From positions 35,720,732 through 35,784,731 of the forward strand of contig CM022672.1 in NCBI GenBank assembly GCA_012295275.1: a stretch of 64,000 nucleotides of DNA, given 5' to 3'. Origin of the DNA: Chrysomallon squamiferum (lineage: Eukaryota > Mollusca > Gastropoda > Neomphalida > Peltospiridae). The translations under genes were made by a program, and so were the position numbers. The notes under the pieces were generated by a model. It was not told where the DNA came from, did not search any database, and saw nothing but the letters and a program-made list of their open reading frames with translations. Shown piece after piece: positions 24,701-39,397 of this stretch. Numbering within the stretch: position 1 is the first letter of the stretch; every line of letters starts with the position of its first letter.

Positions 24701-27700
24701 AACTAAAGATGTATGGAACTAAAGATGTAAAGATGTAAAGATGTATGAACTAAAGATGTATGGAACTAAAGATGTAACTAAAGATGTATGGAACTAAAGA
24801 TGTAACTAAAGATGTATGGAACTAAAGATGTAACTAAAGATGTATGGAACTAAAGATGTATGGAACTAAAGATGTAAGTAAAGATGTATGGAACTAAATA
24901 TGTAACTAAAGATGTATGTAACTAAAGATGTATGGAACTAAAGATGTAACTAAAGATGTATGTAACTAAAGATGTATGGAACTAAAGATGTAACTAAAGA
25001 TGTAAACTAAAGATGTATGGAACTAAAGATGTATGGAACTAAAGATGTAACTAAAGATGTAACTAAAGATGTAAAACTAACTAAAGATGTAACTAAAGAT
25101 GTAACTAAAGATGTATGTAACTAAAGATGTAAAAGATGTAACTAAAGATGTAACTAAAGATGTATGGAACTAAAGATGTAACTAAAGATGTATGGAACTA
25201 AAGATGTAACTAAAACTAAAGATGTATGTAACTAAAAAGATGAACTAAAACTAAAGATGTATGGAACTAAAGATGTAACTAAAGAAAGATGGAACTAAAG
25301 ATGTATGGAACTAAAGATGTATGTAACTAAAGATGTATGGAACTAAATATGTAACTAAAGATGTATGGAACTAAATGTAACTAAAGATGTATGGAACTAA
25401 AGATGTATGTAACTAAATGTATGGAACTAAATGTATGTAACTAAAGATGGAACTAAAGTATGTATGGAACTAAAGATGTAACTAAAGATGTATGGAACTA
25501 AAGATGTAAACTAAAGATGTAACTAAAGATGTAACTAAAGATGTAACTAAAGATGTAACTAAAGATGTATGGAACTAAAGATGTAACTAAAGATGTATGG
25601 AACTAAAGATGTAACTAAAGATGTATGGAACTAAAGATGTATGTAACTAAAGATGTAACTAAAGATGTATGGAACTAAAGATGTAACTAAAGATGTAACT
25701 AAAGGAACTAAATATGTAACTAAAGATGTATGGAACTAAAGATGTAACTAAAGATGTATGGAACTAAAGATGTAACTAAAGAAACTAAAGATGTAACTAA
25801 AGATGTATGGAACTAAAGATGCCTAAGATGTATAAAAAGATGTATGGAACTAAAGATGTAACTAAAGATGTAAGTAACTAAAGATGTAACTAAAGATGTA
25901 TGGAACTAAAGATGTAACTAAAGATGTCTGGAACTAAAGATGTAACTAAAGATGTAAGTGACTAAAGATATATGTAACTAAAGATGTCTGGAACTAAAGA
26001 TGTCTGGAACTAAAGATGTCTGTAACTAAAGATGTAACTAAAGATGTATGTGTAATTACTTTAGCAGGCCTGCTGTTGTCTGACTCGCTCTCTGAGGCCT
26101 CTGTCACGGTGATGTCATCAAACGTCGATGTTTCTGACAACGATGATTCTTCAGGCTTTTCCTAAATTGAAAATTATAAACAAAATTTAAGTTACCATGA
26201 CACTAATATATCGACTGAATAAAGAAAATATTTTTGTTCCATAGCTTGGTTTTTAAATAAACTGTTAAATAAGTTATCTTTTCACTGAATACAGCTTGTT
26301 TGATGTCATCTGTTTGCTAGTGTTCAAAACAAACAAAAAGGTTATCATTACTTTTTCACAGCAATTTTCTCATAAAACTGATATTAAAAATTAGGGTTCT
26401 TTTTTTAATTTTTGTGCACATTTTCTTTTTTACTCAATTTACTGTCAATCTAACAACGATTTTATGATTCTGTGTGCATGGGTGTGGGTGTGGTTTGTGG
26501 GCATGAGTGTTTAAAATAATTCAGCTATATTTTGATCAAACTACTGAAAACTGTTTGTCCTCAACATATTCAGAAAATATCAAAAATGGTTTCATTGTCA
26601 ATGATCTAGCCAACAGCAAAGATGTTTTTTATTTATGTGTAATTTACCAAGCTGCTGCGTCTGTTGGGGTTCAAAGCCAGGTTGGAGCTGGTGTTGTTAT
26701 GAAAAGCTGTTCTCATAGTGACGTGCTTGTCTAGCGGATTATTTTCCATAAACTTCACCTTCCAGTCTGTGGTTCCTGAAAGTTCACAAAAATAAGTTCA
26801 AGATAGGCTAGGAGAATAGAGAGAATGATTTATAACTAAGTACATTGAAAGAGATAAGTTCAAGATAGGCTAGGAGAATAGAGAGAATGATTTATAACTA
26901 AGTACATTGAAAGAGATAAGTTCAAGCTAGGCTAGGAAAACAGAGAGAATGATTTATAACTAAGTAAATTGAAAGAGATAAGTTCAAGCTAGGCTAGGAA
27001 AACAGAGAGAATGATTTATAACTGTAAGTACACTGAAAGAGTTAAAATGTAAGATATTTTAAAGTTAATTAAACTTGGTAAAGACCTATTTTACTTATAA
27101 CAAATATAAAATATTCTAAAGTTAATTAATCTTGGTAAAAATCTATTTTACTTATAACAAATATGAAATATTTTAAAGTTAATAGAACTTGATAAAGATC
27201 TATTTCACTTAAAACAAATATACAGCATTTTAAAATTAGATAACACTGGTAAAAAGATGTTTTTTTGTAAGATAAAGTTAGACAAACCTGGTAGAGAGCC
27301 GCTGAATTCGTTGAAGCTTGGAGTTTGTATTCCAGTTATCCTGTCAACCTGAACTCCAGCTGATGCTGATGATTTCTGTAAACCTGTGAAACAAACCATG
27401 TCAAGTTAACACACATTGAACAGGAGTTTTATATACTTACACAAAAATAATCTTAAGTAATAGTTTGATACATTTTTAAAGATTAATCTTATGAAAATAA
27501 TAACACAGAAATAAAAAAATAATAATGATCAAAGATTATCTCAATAGATTATCTGATGTAAGAGTTTTAAAGATTATAAAATTACAACAGAATTAAATAA
27601 AATTAATCATCTCACGATCGGCCAGAAGTCTGCTGCGCAATGTGACGCCGATGCTTCATAAATAGCTTTTAAATCAGCCGTAGCGGTCGTCTGACTTGAC

Positions 27701-30700
27701 GCGCTGGTCGTGGGGTCTCGCTGCAGCGACTGCTTGTATTTGGAAAACACTGAGAGAACACCGTCAACATCGATGTCCAGTTTCTTTCCTTGAACAGTAA
27801 CTTTCTTAGTCAGCAGCTCATTCTTCATCTGCCTTTCTTCTACCTTTTCTTCCCTAAAACAAAGAAACATGTAAATCTCATCAAAAACTAGAATATGTAA
27901 GTTTTCTAGTTTCAGTGATGATCTGAATAGCCTAAAAAAACATTGATTTATTATTGTGATATCTAACAGATGTGATATGATCTAATAGATGTATTTCAAA
28001 GTAATTCTTTGTTATCAAGTTTAAATAATAATGTGTATATTTACCTATAAACATGTGATATTTTTATCTTTTTTAAAATTTGTGGTGGAAAAGCATAGAA
28101 AATCTAAAGAGATCAAAGTGACTGTTCCTAATGTAAAATTAACAAAATTATTTAAATGGATGCTTTCTGATCAGTGTAAAGATAAAACATCATTTTCTAA
28201 CTATGTTTCTCACAAAGGTTGATATCTAGTGTAGTTTAAACTCTGTGTAGTACTTTTAATCATGGTAATGTAAAATGTGTCTGTGTGACATTAAGTGTTG
28301 TCAACTTGTCTACAACTGTTTTTAAGAGTATTATGCAATCAGTCTAAATAGATTTTTAACCACCATGTTGATTAAACTGTTTTAACCACATGTAGATTAC
28401 TGTGTTGATTATGAAGTATTTTAGACACCAAACTGTTTTTAATTCACTATATAGAATGATCTGTTTTAACTGGTTTGTTAAACTATTTTTAACCACCATG
28501 TTGACTAAACTGTAACAACTGTAGATTAACTGTAGATTCAGTGTTACCTGGGTGTTGGTACTGGGGTGAGGTCGTCCTCTGTATCACCTGTCAGGGTGGA
28601 ACTCTCATCTTCAACATCCATCTGCTGAAAACTTTCTTCTTCAAGCCTGTGATACTGGCTGCCAATCTGCAACATTTACCACTCACATTATTTTACATCT
28701 CAGTCTCACCTACATGTACAGTCTGCTCACACTAAAACACTTCCCATGTACAGTCTGTTCACACTAAAACACTTCCCATGTAGTCTGCTCACACTAAAAC
28801 ACATCCCATGTACAGTCTGCTCACACTAAAACACTTCCCATGTACAGTCTGCTCACACTAAAACACTTCCCATGTACAGTCTACTCACACTAAAACATGT
28901 ACAGTCTACTCACACTAAAACACTTCTCATGTACAGTCTGCTCACACTAAAACACTTCCCATGTACAGTCTGCTCACACTAAAACACTTCCCATGTACAG
29001 TCTGCTCACACTAAAACATGTACAGTCTACTCATACTAAAACACTTCTCATGTACAGTCTGCTCACACTAAAACACTTCCCATGTACAGTCTGCTCACAC
29101 TAAAACACTTCCCATGTACAGTTTGCTCATACTAAAACACTTCCCATGTACAGTCTGCTCACACTAAAACATGTACAGTCTGCTCATACTAAAACACTTC
29201 CCATGTACAGTTTGCTCATACTAAAACACTTCCCATGTACAGTCTGCTCACACTAAAACACTTCCCATGTACAGTTTGCTCATACTAAAACACTTCCCAT
29301 GTACAGTCTGCTCACACTAAAACACTTCCCATGTACAGTTTGCTCATACTAAAACACTTCCCATGTACAGTCTGCTCACACTAAAACACTTCCCATGTAC
29401 AGTCTGCTCACACTAAAACACTTCCCATGTAGTCTGCTCACACTAAAACACATCCCATGTACAGTCTGCTCACACTAAAACACTTCCCATGTACAGTCTG
29501 CTCATACTAAAACACTTCCCATGCTAATCTCATACCAACACACAAATCTGTACAGTACTCAAAATGAATGAGTGCAAATAATGAAAATGGATAATTACGT
29601 GTCTTACTGGTTCCTTCAGTGTAGGTCTGAACAGTAAAACATCTACTTATTACTGTTTTAACAATATGGCCATCTTTTTTCCTTACAGGCCTCCTCGGTT
29701 CTAAAACCGTTTAGAACTAAAACAGTTTATTTTTACTTACTGATGGAACTGCGTGGTCATCCTTTAATCCCTGGCTGATGTTTTTCTTGCTGGGCTCCTC
29801 AGACACTGTGTTGTGTCTGGACATCTTCTTGGGCAGCTGGCGCTGAGGGACGGTGCGAGATCGCTTTGTGAGCAAGTCAAGCTGCTCTCTGCGTTTCTGA
29901 TCTGCTATCTGCTGAGCCTGTTTCGCCTCGCGCTGGCGACGGTGACGCTCGGCTTTCTGTTTGGCGATGTACTTCTTTATCTGATCGCTGTTGTCTGAGC
30001 GATGTTTGTGACACGGCTGAAGTTTCTCCGTTTCTAAAAAGTAAAAACATTAATAACAAAATTAACAGTAACAGAATTAATTGCTTCCTTTCAGTATTTT
30101 TTATATAAAATTTTTTCATCTTCTTTTAAAATCTATCACTCACACATACACACAGACACACTCACTCACTCATACACTGACACTCACTTACACATACTGA
30201 CACACACACACACTGACACTCACACACTGACGCTCACTTACACATACTGACACACACACACTGATGCTCACTTACACATACTGACACTCACTTACACATA
30301 CTGACACACACACACACTGACACTCACACACTGACGCTCACACATACTGACACACACACACTGACGCTCACTTACACTCACTTACACATACTGACACACA
30401 CACTGATGCTCACACTCACACACTGATGCTCACACATACTGACACACACACACTGACGCTCACTTACACTCACACATTGACGCTCACTTACACATACTGA
30501 CACACACACTGATGCTCACTTACACATACTGACACACACACAGACACTCACACACCGACGCTCACTTACACACACACATTCACATTGACGCTCACTTACA
30601 CATACTGACACTCACTCTCGTATGCATACACACTGACACTCACTCTCTTATGCATACACATTGACACTCACTTATGCATACACATTGACACTCACTCTCG

Positions 30701-33700
30701 TATGCATACATACTGACACTCACTCTCGTATGCATACACACTGACACTCACACATTCACACTGACACTCACTCTCTTATGCATACACATTGACACTCACT
30801 TATGCATACACATTGACACTCACTCACTGACATTTACACACAGAGAAACACAGATTGCAAAACTATCTGACAGAAACACAAAATATCAAAAAATCTTTCT
30901 CTCCAACTATTTTCATTTAATCTGTTTATTTAAAAAAGAATCTTTCTCAATCTACAAAGTCAAAACACAAACCTGACTGTCTGGGAGCTTTTCTTTTTAC
31001 TGAAAGTCTTTTCTTCTCCTGCTTCTTATACTCTTCTGATTCTAAAAAAAATATAATGGAAACAGTATTATAAAATGTTAATCATTATGTTACAACCACA
31101 TTTAATTCACGTCTATTTAAAATAATGTATCGAGGTAAATGGGCATTCAACAAAATTCCTTTAGCTTCGTTTTTGAGTTTAAAATAACAATACGATTTGT
31201 TTCACAAGAAAAGATAAAACTGTTTTTGTTTAACATTTAACTAACCTAAAATAAAATAAATTTTGACAAATATAAGTAGGCAAACATGTACATTCTGTAC
31301 AGCTTGTGTGTATGTATAAGTGTGAGTGTGAGTGTATTTTCAAAATTATGATAAAAAATATATATAAAACTTGGAACTAAATAAAACACTACAAACAGAA
31401 AGTAAATACAAGAACAAAACAATCAGACCGTAAGACACATTTGATGAGAAACTAAACAAAGTAAACAGTATATATAATCAGTACACAAACAAACATATAA
31501 ATAAAAACAGTGAAACTGGTGAAACAAAACTAAACAAAACTCCCTAAAAAACAAAAACAAAACAAAAAAACAACAACCTGGAACCCCAAGAAAAAAAAAA
31601 AAAAAAAAAACAATTTACAATTTTAAAACATCATACTCTTTTCATGATCTGCTTGTTCTTCTTCTTGTAACTGCATGTCTTGTAATACTTTTCTGCTCTC
31701 CTCAGAAATGTTTTTTATTTCACCAGGACTAAAACCGAACCCAGCAGACTCAGTCTGAGCATCTTCTCCATTTTCTTTTTCTTCTGAAAACACAGAAATC
31801 AGATTTACTGGTTTACCAAAAATAGAAATTATTTGTTTTATAAAACTTGTGAAATGAAATACTGGAAAAAACATATTTGAAACGATATATAAAAATATTT
31901 CTTATCACATTTCAGCAGCAAATGAAGAAAATATTGTGTTTGTGGCAGACAACATATACAGTAACCATTTGAAAATTCAATCTTTGATTGTGTAAATTCT
32001 TTGATCTTCTGAAACTGAAAATCTGGTTCCAGCTGAATTTCAGTATAAGCTAGTAACAAAAACCTTTGAACATTCAAATGTTGATTACTGAAAAATATAT
32101 ATTTCTGCAAGTCTTTTTAACCTAATACATAATTGCAGACAGTCTTCAAAGACTCCTATAATGAACTGTCAAAGTTCACTGATTTGTTTTGTTTTTGCTT
32201 CAAACGAGTGTATTGTGTGAAACATGTATTGTGTCAAACATTCTGTACTGTGTCAAACATTCTGTATTGTGTCAAACATTCTGTGCTGTGTGAAACATTC
32301 TGTACTGTGTGAAACATTCTGTACTGTGTGAAACATTCTGTATTGTGTAAAACATTCCGTGCTGTGTGAAACATTCCGTATTGTGTAAAACATTCCGTAT
32401 TGTGTCAAACATTCTGTATTGTGTCAAACATTCTGTAATGTGTAAAACATTCCGTGCTGTGTGAAACATTCTGTATTGTGTCAAACATTCTGTATTGTGT
32501 CAAACATTCTGTATTATGTCAAACATTCTGTAATGTGTCAAACATTCCGTGCTGTGTGAAACATTCCGTGCTGTGTGAAACATTCTGTAATGTGTAAAAC
32601 ATTCCGTATTGTGTGAAACATTCTGTATTGTGTGAAACATTCTGTATGTGTCAAACATTCTGTATTGTGTCAAACATTCTGTATTGTGTCAAACATTCTG
32701 CATTGTGTCAAACATTCTGCAATGTGTCAAACATTCTGCATTGTGTCAAACATTCTGTATTGTGTCAAACATTCTGTATGTGTGAAACATTCACCTCCAC
32801 AGCTAGTTTTTTAATGAAAAATTTTGAAAAATCATTGTTATTTACATTTTATTTGCTCTCAGAATTTTAAAAAGATTAAGAAAAAGCCATATAAAATAAT
32901 AAATAAATTAAACTATTAAACCGATATTTGTTTAAATCTTTCTTTATATTAAAAAAATTGGTGAACAGAGAAAATAGAAAATTAATAAATAAAAATATCC
33001 TTATACCTTTATCTAAATCTTTCTTTATTGCTTCAGATCGTCGAGATTTGGTTTTTGCTGGTCCAAGTTTCTGACGAACCAGCTCTTGTCCAACCCTCCA
33101 AGACGATGTTGTGATGATATCTGGAAAACAAAAACACGAACTGTTCACACTTTGTTAATTCACTTTGTTACTCAAAAACAAACAAATGAGAAATATAGTT
33201 TATTTCCTTACTGTAGGGCAGAAATGGAAAACTTTGATAAATTAAAAACTGCAGTAAATACCAAGAAATGTCAAATGTGTTGTTTATTCAATCTGTTATT
33301 TACTTAGTTAACAAAAATAAAACAAAAAAATAAAAAATAAATAAATAAATAAATAAATAAATAAAAGGATAAATCCTAATTGATTTCCTTATTGTATGGC
33401 AAAATTGGAAAATGCTTGACAATTCTTGATAAACTGAAGAACAAATTTAAGTTTATTGTGAAGAACATCTGGTGTCTGGTTAGGAGGAAAGTATCTGTTG
33501 TAAACAGTGTGTGTAATCAATGTGTGTAAACAGTTGTAAACAGTGTGTAATCAGTGTGTATAAACAGTGTGTAAAACAGTGTGTAATCAGTGTGTGTAAA
33601 CAGTGTGTGTAAACAGTGTATAATCAGTGTGTATAAAAACAGTGTGTGTAAACAGTGTGTAAACAGTGTGTAATCAGTGTATGTAAACAGTGTGTGTAAA

Positions 33701-36676
33701 CAGTGTGTAAACAGTGTGTGTAAAAAAGTGTATAAAACAGTGTGTGTAATCAGTGTGTGTGTAAAACAGTGTGTGTGTGTAATCAGTGTGTGTAATCAAT
33801 GTGTGTAATAATCTGTGTGTGTAATCAGTGTATGTAATCAGTGTTAATGTAAACAGTGTAATCAGTAATCAGTGTATAATCAGTGTAAATCAGTGTGTAT
33901 AATCAGTGTGTAATCAGTGTAATCAGTGTGTATAATCAGTGTGTGTAATCAGTGTGTGTAATCAGTGTATCATGTAAAAATCAGTGTAAATCAGTCAGTG
34001 TGTGTAATAATCAGTGTGTAATCAGTGTGTGTAATCAGTGTGTGTAATCAGTGTGTGTAATCAGTGTGTAATCAGTGTGTGTAATCAGTGTGTGTAATCA
34101 GTGTGTAATCAGTGTGTAAACAATCAGTGTGTGTAATCAATCAGTGTGTAATCAGTGTGTAATCAGTGTGTGTAATCAGTGTGTGTAATCAGTGTGTGTA
34201 ATCAGTGTGTGTAATCAGTGTGTAATCAGTGTATAATCAGTGTGTAATCAGTGTGTAATCAGTGTGTAATCAGTGTGTAATCAGTGTGTAATCAGTGTGT
34301 GTAATCAGTGTGTAATCAGTGTGTGTAATCAGTGTGTAAACAGTGTGTGTAATCAGTGTGTGTAATCAGTGTGTAATCAGTGTGTAATCAGTGTGTAAAC
34401 AGTGTAAATCAGTGTAAATCAGTGTGTGTAATCAGTGTGTAATCAGTGTGTGTAAATCAGTGTGTGTAATCAGTGTGTGTAATCAGTGTAAACAGTGTAA
34501 ACAGTGTGTGTAATCAGTGTAATCAGTGTAATCAGTGTGTGTGTAAAAATCAGTGTGTGTAAACAGTGTGTGTGTGTGTAATCAGTGTGTAATCAGTGTG
34601 TGTAATCAGTGTGTAATCAGTGTGTGTAATCAGTGTATGTAATCAGTGTGTAATCAGTGTGTGTAATCAGTGTGTAATCAGTGTGTGTAATCAGTGTGTG
34701 TAATCAGTGTGTGTAATCACAGTGTGTGTAATCAGTGTCAGTGTGTAATCAGTGTGTGTAAAGTGTGTAAACAATCAGTGTGTGTAATCAGTGTGTAATC
34801 AGTGTGTGTAATCGGTGTGTAAACAGTGTGTGTAATCAGTGTGTGTAATCAGTGTGTAAACAGTGTGTGTAATCAGTGTGTAAACAGTGTGTGTAATCAG
34901 TGTGTAATCAGTGTGTAATCAGTGTGTAAACAGTGTGTAAACAGTGTGTGTAATCAGTGTGTGTAATCAGTGTGTGTGTAATCAGTGTAAACAGTGTGTG
35001 TGTGTGTAACAGTGTGTGTGTAAATCAGTGTGTGTGTAAATCAGTGTGTGTAAAACAGTGTGTGTAATCAGTGTGTGTAAATCAGTGTGTGTAATCAGTG
35101 TGTGTAATCAGTGTGTAATGTGTAAACAGTGTGTGTGTAAAACAATGTGTGTGTAATCAGTGTGTGTAATCAGTGTAAACAGTGTGTAATCAGTGTGTGT
35201 AAATGTGTGTAATCAGTGTAATCAGTGTGTAATCAGTGTGTGTGTAATCAGTAATCAGTGTGTGTAATCAGTGTGTGTAAACAGTGTGTAAACAGTGTGT
35301 AATCAGTGTGTGTAAACAGTGTGTGTAATCAGTGTGTGTGTAAACAATCGGTGTGTTGTAATTGTGTAGTGTAAATCAGTGTGTGTAAACAGTGTGTGTG
35401 TGTGTATCAGTGTGTAATCAGTGTGTGTAATCAGTGTGTGTAAACAGTGTGTGTAATCAGTGTGTGTAAACAGTGTGTGTAATCAGTGTGTGTAATCAGT
35501 GTGTGTAATCAGTGTGTGTAATCAGTGTGTGTAATCACACGTACCTCTAGCTCCCTGCTTTGATGATTTCTTCTCTGCAGCAACAACACGTTTAGGCTTT
35601 TTCACCTTTTCCACCTCTTCCATTTCTTAAAAAAAAAAAACAGTAAGAGAATTATTTAAAAAATGGATTGTCAAGTTGTATGTGATAGTTTATTAAGTGT
35701 ATCAAGTGAAGTTTCTGTTTTAGATATTGGAGGAATTAGTAAGAGAACAGAGACTAGTTTTTCACAGAGTTGAATTTGGATTTGATCCTATAATCCTAAA
35801 TAAATATTAATTTGAAACTATTTATCAAAGCCAGAGATCAATATTTGTATTTTTTATCTTTGTAACAAGGGTTTGATCTATGAAGTAGTGACAATTTGTC
35901 AATGCCACATGTTGCTTTTAATATTTCTCATTTTTCTCAGATGGCTTTAATTCTATAATCCTGAATTAAATATTAATTAGTAATTGTTTATCTAAGTCAG
36001 ACCATCAACATTCATATTGCCTCTCTTTCTACCTTGGATCTTATTCTATAATGCTAGATAAACTATAACTTAGTAACTATTTATCACCGTACCTTCACAT
36101 TTCTTGTCTTTCTAACTTGGATCTTATTCTATAATGCTAGATAAACTATAACTTAGTAACTATTTATCACCGTACCTTCACATTTCTTGTCTTTCTAACT
36201 TGGATCTTATTCTATAATGCTAGATAAACTATAACTTAGTAACTATTTATCACCGTACCTTCACATTTCTTGTCTTTGTCTCTGGCTGTTTTCTTAGCAG
36301 ACTTTTTAGCAGCAGATCTGCTCACAGTGTGATACGCTGGGAACATTCGCTTGTCCACTACAGCAAAACCTTGAGAAAAGCAAAATTAAAAACTTTAAAA
36401 TTAAATGTAATACAACTGAAAAATGATTTATCAACGCGCATATTTCACAGCTGATAAATAAATAAAATGCTAATTGAAAAGTAAACAGATATTCTTTTTT
36501 CTCTGAGTACTTGAATAGGGTCACACTGAAAGATGATGCTTGGTAAGATCAAGTTTTTCACTTTGATATTCTGTTTACGGTTCCACACATTTGTTGTCAG
36601 AATTAAAAGTGATGCCTCTGTGTTCTTTACTAGCTAATTAGAATAGGGACTAGTATTTGACTAAACTTTCATATAA

Positions 36677-36707
<31 letters not shown>

Positions 36708-39347
36708 AAATATTTTAACCTTTGTACTGAGGGACAGGAGGTCCAGAAGCCACTTTTCTTGACTTGGGATAGTTCTCTGTGGCTTCAATGCGCTGTTTGA
36801 TGCTGGTCACATGGACGACGTTGCTGTGGCAGTTGAGACTGGATTCGCTGGTGCTGTCTCGACTGGCTGTCACAGCAGTGACAAGCATCTCATCTCGACT
36901 TGACTCTGTTTAAATCACAGAGGAAATATGACTTTAGCTCAGTCAAGTTCCAGACACACAGCAGTAAGATAGAAAAAAACAAATAAAGTCAGAAAGAACA
37001 GAAAGAACAGATGGAAATGAACCAAAATCAGTGAGATAGAAAAACAGAATAAGAATGATAGATTAATGCAATAGAATAAGGGGAAAAAAGAAAAAGAAAA
37101 AGAAAAAGAAAAGAAAAAAGTTTAAAAAAAAAACCAAGAAAAACCCCCCACACAAAACCAAATAAACCACAATAACAAGTAAGTATAAAACATTTTTACT
37201 TTGATGCACACATCAAGATTAGATTTACATGCTCACCTGACAGTGAATGATTCAAACGCTGTTGTCGTATTTTTTCTTTTAGTTTAGCCAGGATTTCTGC
37301 CAAAGTTAAAGAGAATATTTTTATATATTTCCAAATAATAGTTGTTTATCTCAAAATTATTTATCATATTAAATAACACCACCAGCACTGCAACTTATAC
37401 TTACATTTAAATAATTACCTCAGTATCTTGTTAAATCCAAAATTAGTAAAAAAAAGGGGGAAAAAATATGAAATGTATAAATTACAATTTTCCAAATCGA
37501 CAAAAATAAAAATTATTTCAATGTCTACCAAATCAATTTACTAAATTAAATATGGAAGAAAAAGTAATTATAACTGTAATATTAAAAACAAATTAATCAA
37601 AACATTGGTGAATTAATCAGAATAACAGGTTTTCAAGTTGTTTTTCATTTTCACATATTAAAAAAAGAAAAATCAAATCAAATAAATTTCAAAGAAAAGA
37701 AAGGGAGATAACAAGGATGTAATTTATGCAAATACACAAACACATACAAAAAAATTTAAAATTATCATATTTTATAGAAATCATTAATCATACCACATTT
37801 TAAACTTTTTCAATAAGTCTATTAGGCACATTAATGAGCTTTTTTCAGTGATAGTGTTTATTTTTAATTGCTTTTATATATTCATGTATTTCTACTTGAA
37901 CCGAGTAACATTTGCATGACTAGATACATTAACACATCAATATCATTCAATCAAATACACACATGCACATACATGCACCAAAACACACACACACACACAC
38001 ACACTTACGTAATAATATAGCTAAATTTCATATCTAAATATAAACAAGATAAATCAACAAGTTCAATAAGGATGAGGTGATAATGAAAATTATGAGCAAA
38101 CAACAAAACAAAACCAAAAAACACAGAAAAAAACTAAAAAAAATAAAAATAAAAAAAAAAAAAAAAAAAAATAAAACTAAAAAATTAAGAAAAAAAAAAA
38201 AAATAAAAATAAAAATAAAAATGTAAGTAAGAAATAAGTGAAAAAAATAGCATATCAACGAAAGGTTGGTTCACTCTGAAGTATATTTATAACAAAAAAA
38301 AAGTAAAAAGAAAATGACAATATTTAAAATATATTTGGTCTTTTTGTTAGCAACAAATGCAGGTGCATTATGAAAAATCTATTTCTGGCAACAGTCAAAT
38401 CTCTTTATAACATTCTCTTTGTTATTACAATGAGCTGGTTACATAAGACATTTTCTTAGACTGAATTACAACAAGCCCCAAACCTTGGAACTGGCAAACC
38501 AATTTGCCACTAATTTCCCAGCTGTGTTAGAGAATAAATGAATATGCTGATTGTTTGAAATTTAAGGTTAAAAAAAAGCAGATGGTGGCTTGGAAAGGTA
38601 AATTAGGTGTATTAGGTGTTAAATTCTTGAATAAGAAAATAAATTCATTTTTTTTTATTACCGTCTTCCTGTGGCAGATCTGTCAAGTTTTTCTTCAGAA
38701 GCCGAGTTTTACATTTTCCGTTTGTGAGAATCCCATCATGTTCCCTCCTACCCCCCACAGTACTGGGTTTGAAAGTCTTGTCATCTGCTGCCTCAAACAG
38801 GTGTTGGCTGTACCCACCTGCCACACCCACTGAAGATGAGGTGAGAGCTGAGGGAACTCTCTGCATGCTGGAATAGTCAACCCGGTTTCCTGAACTGTCA
38901 CCAGCGTGAATTCCTTTTATCCGATTAACATCAAGGTCTTTTGACGTCAGCCCGAACTTGCTGTATGCTGTGGCAGTGGGGTTGGCGATGCTGTCAGTGT
39001 ATGTACCATCGTTGTTGACCTCTCGCAGCTGGAAGTTAGGAAGAAAGTCGACCTGTTTCGGACTTGCCGTGCGAGTGAACCTCGACAGTGCTTCATGTCT
39101 GTCGTAACCATTACAGTTTCGTGATCTTGTTTTCCTTTCCATCGCCTTTTTTTGAATCATCCATTCACCAGGCTCACTTTCTTCTTCAACATACTTGTCA
39201 TCTGTCAAAGTAATATTTCAATTTGCTTTATGAATTTATTTTACAGTTGAAAATATTCCAGGACTTGTTTCAAAGAAAGAAATCCAAGATTTTTGTATAT
39301 ATTCTTTTGTTGCAGATAATAAATTAGTGGCATAACACTTCAGCATA

Positions 39348-39397
<50 letters not shown>

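Noticed and set aside
28690-29530. Regular 33-bp repeats that look like a CRISPR array
   Set aside because: No unique spacers; head-to-tail minisatellite in a eukaryotic intron.
29608-29626. Possible 19-base microexon (acceptor CTGTTCAG, donor GTAAGA)
   Set aside because: Exons 13 and 14 already join in phase 0; adding 19 bases breaks the frame.
32205-32870. Open frames on both strands rich in HSVLCQTFC or TECFTQYRMF
   Set aside because: Translation of a 20-bp minisatellite.
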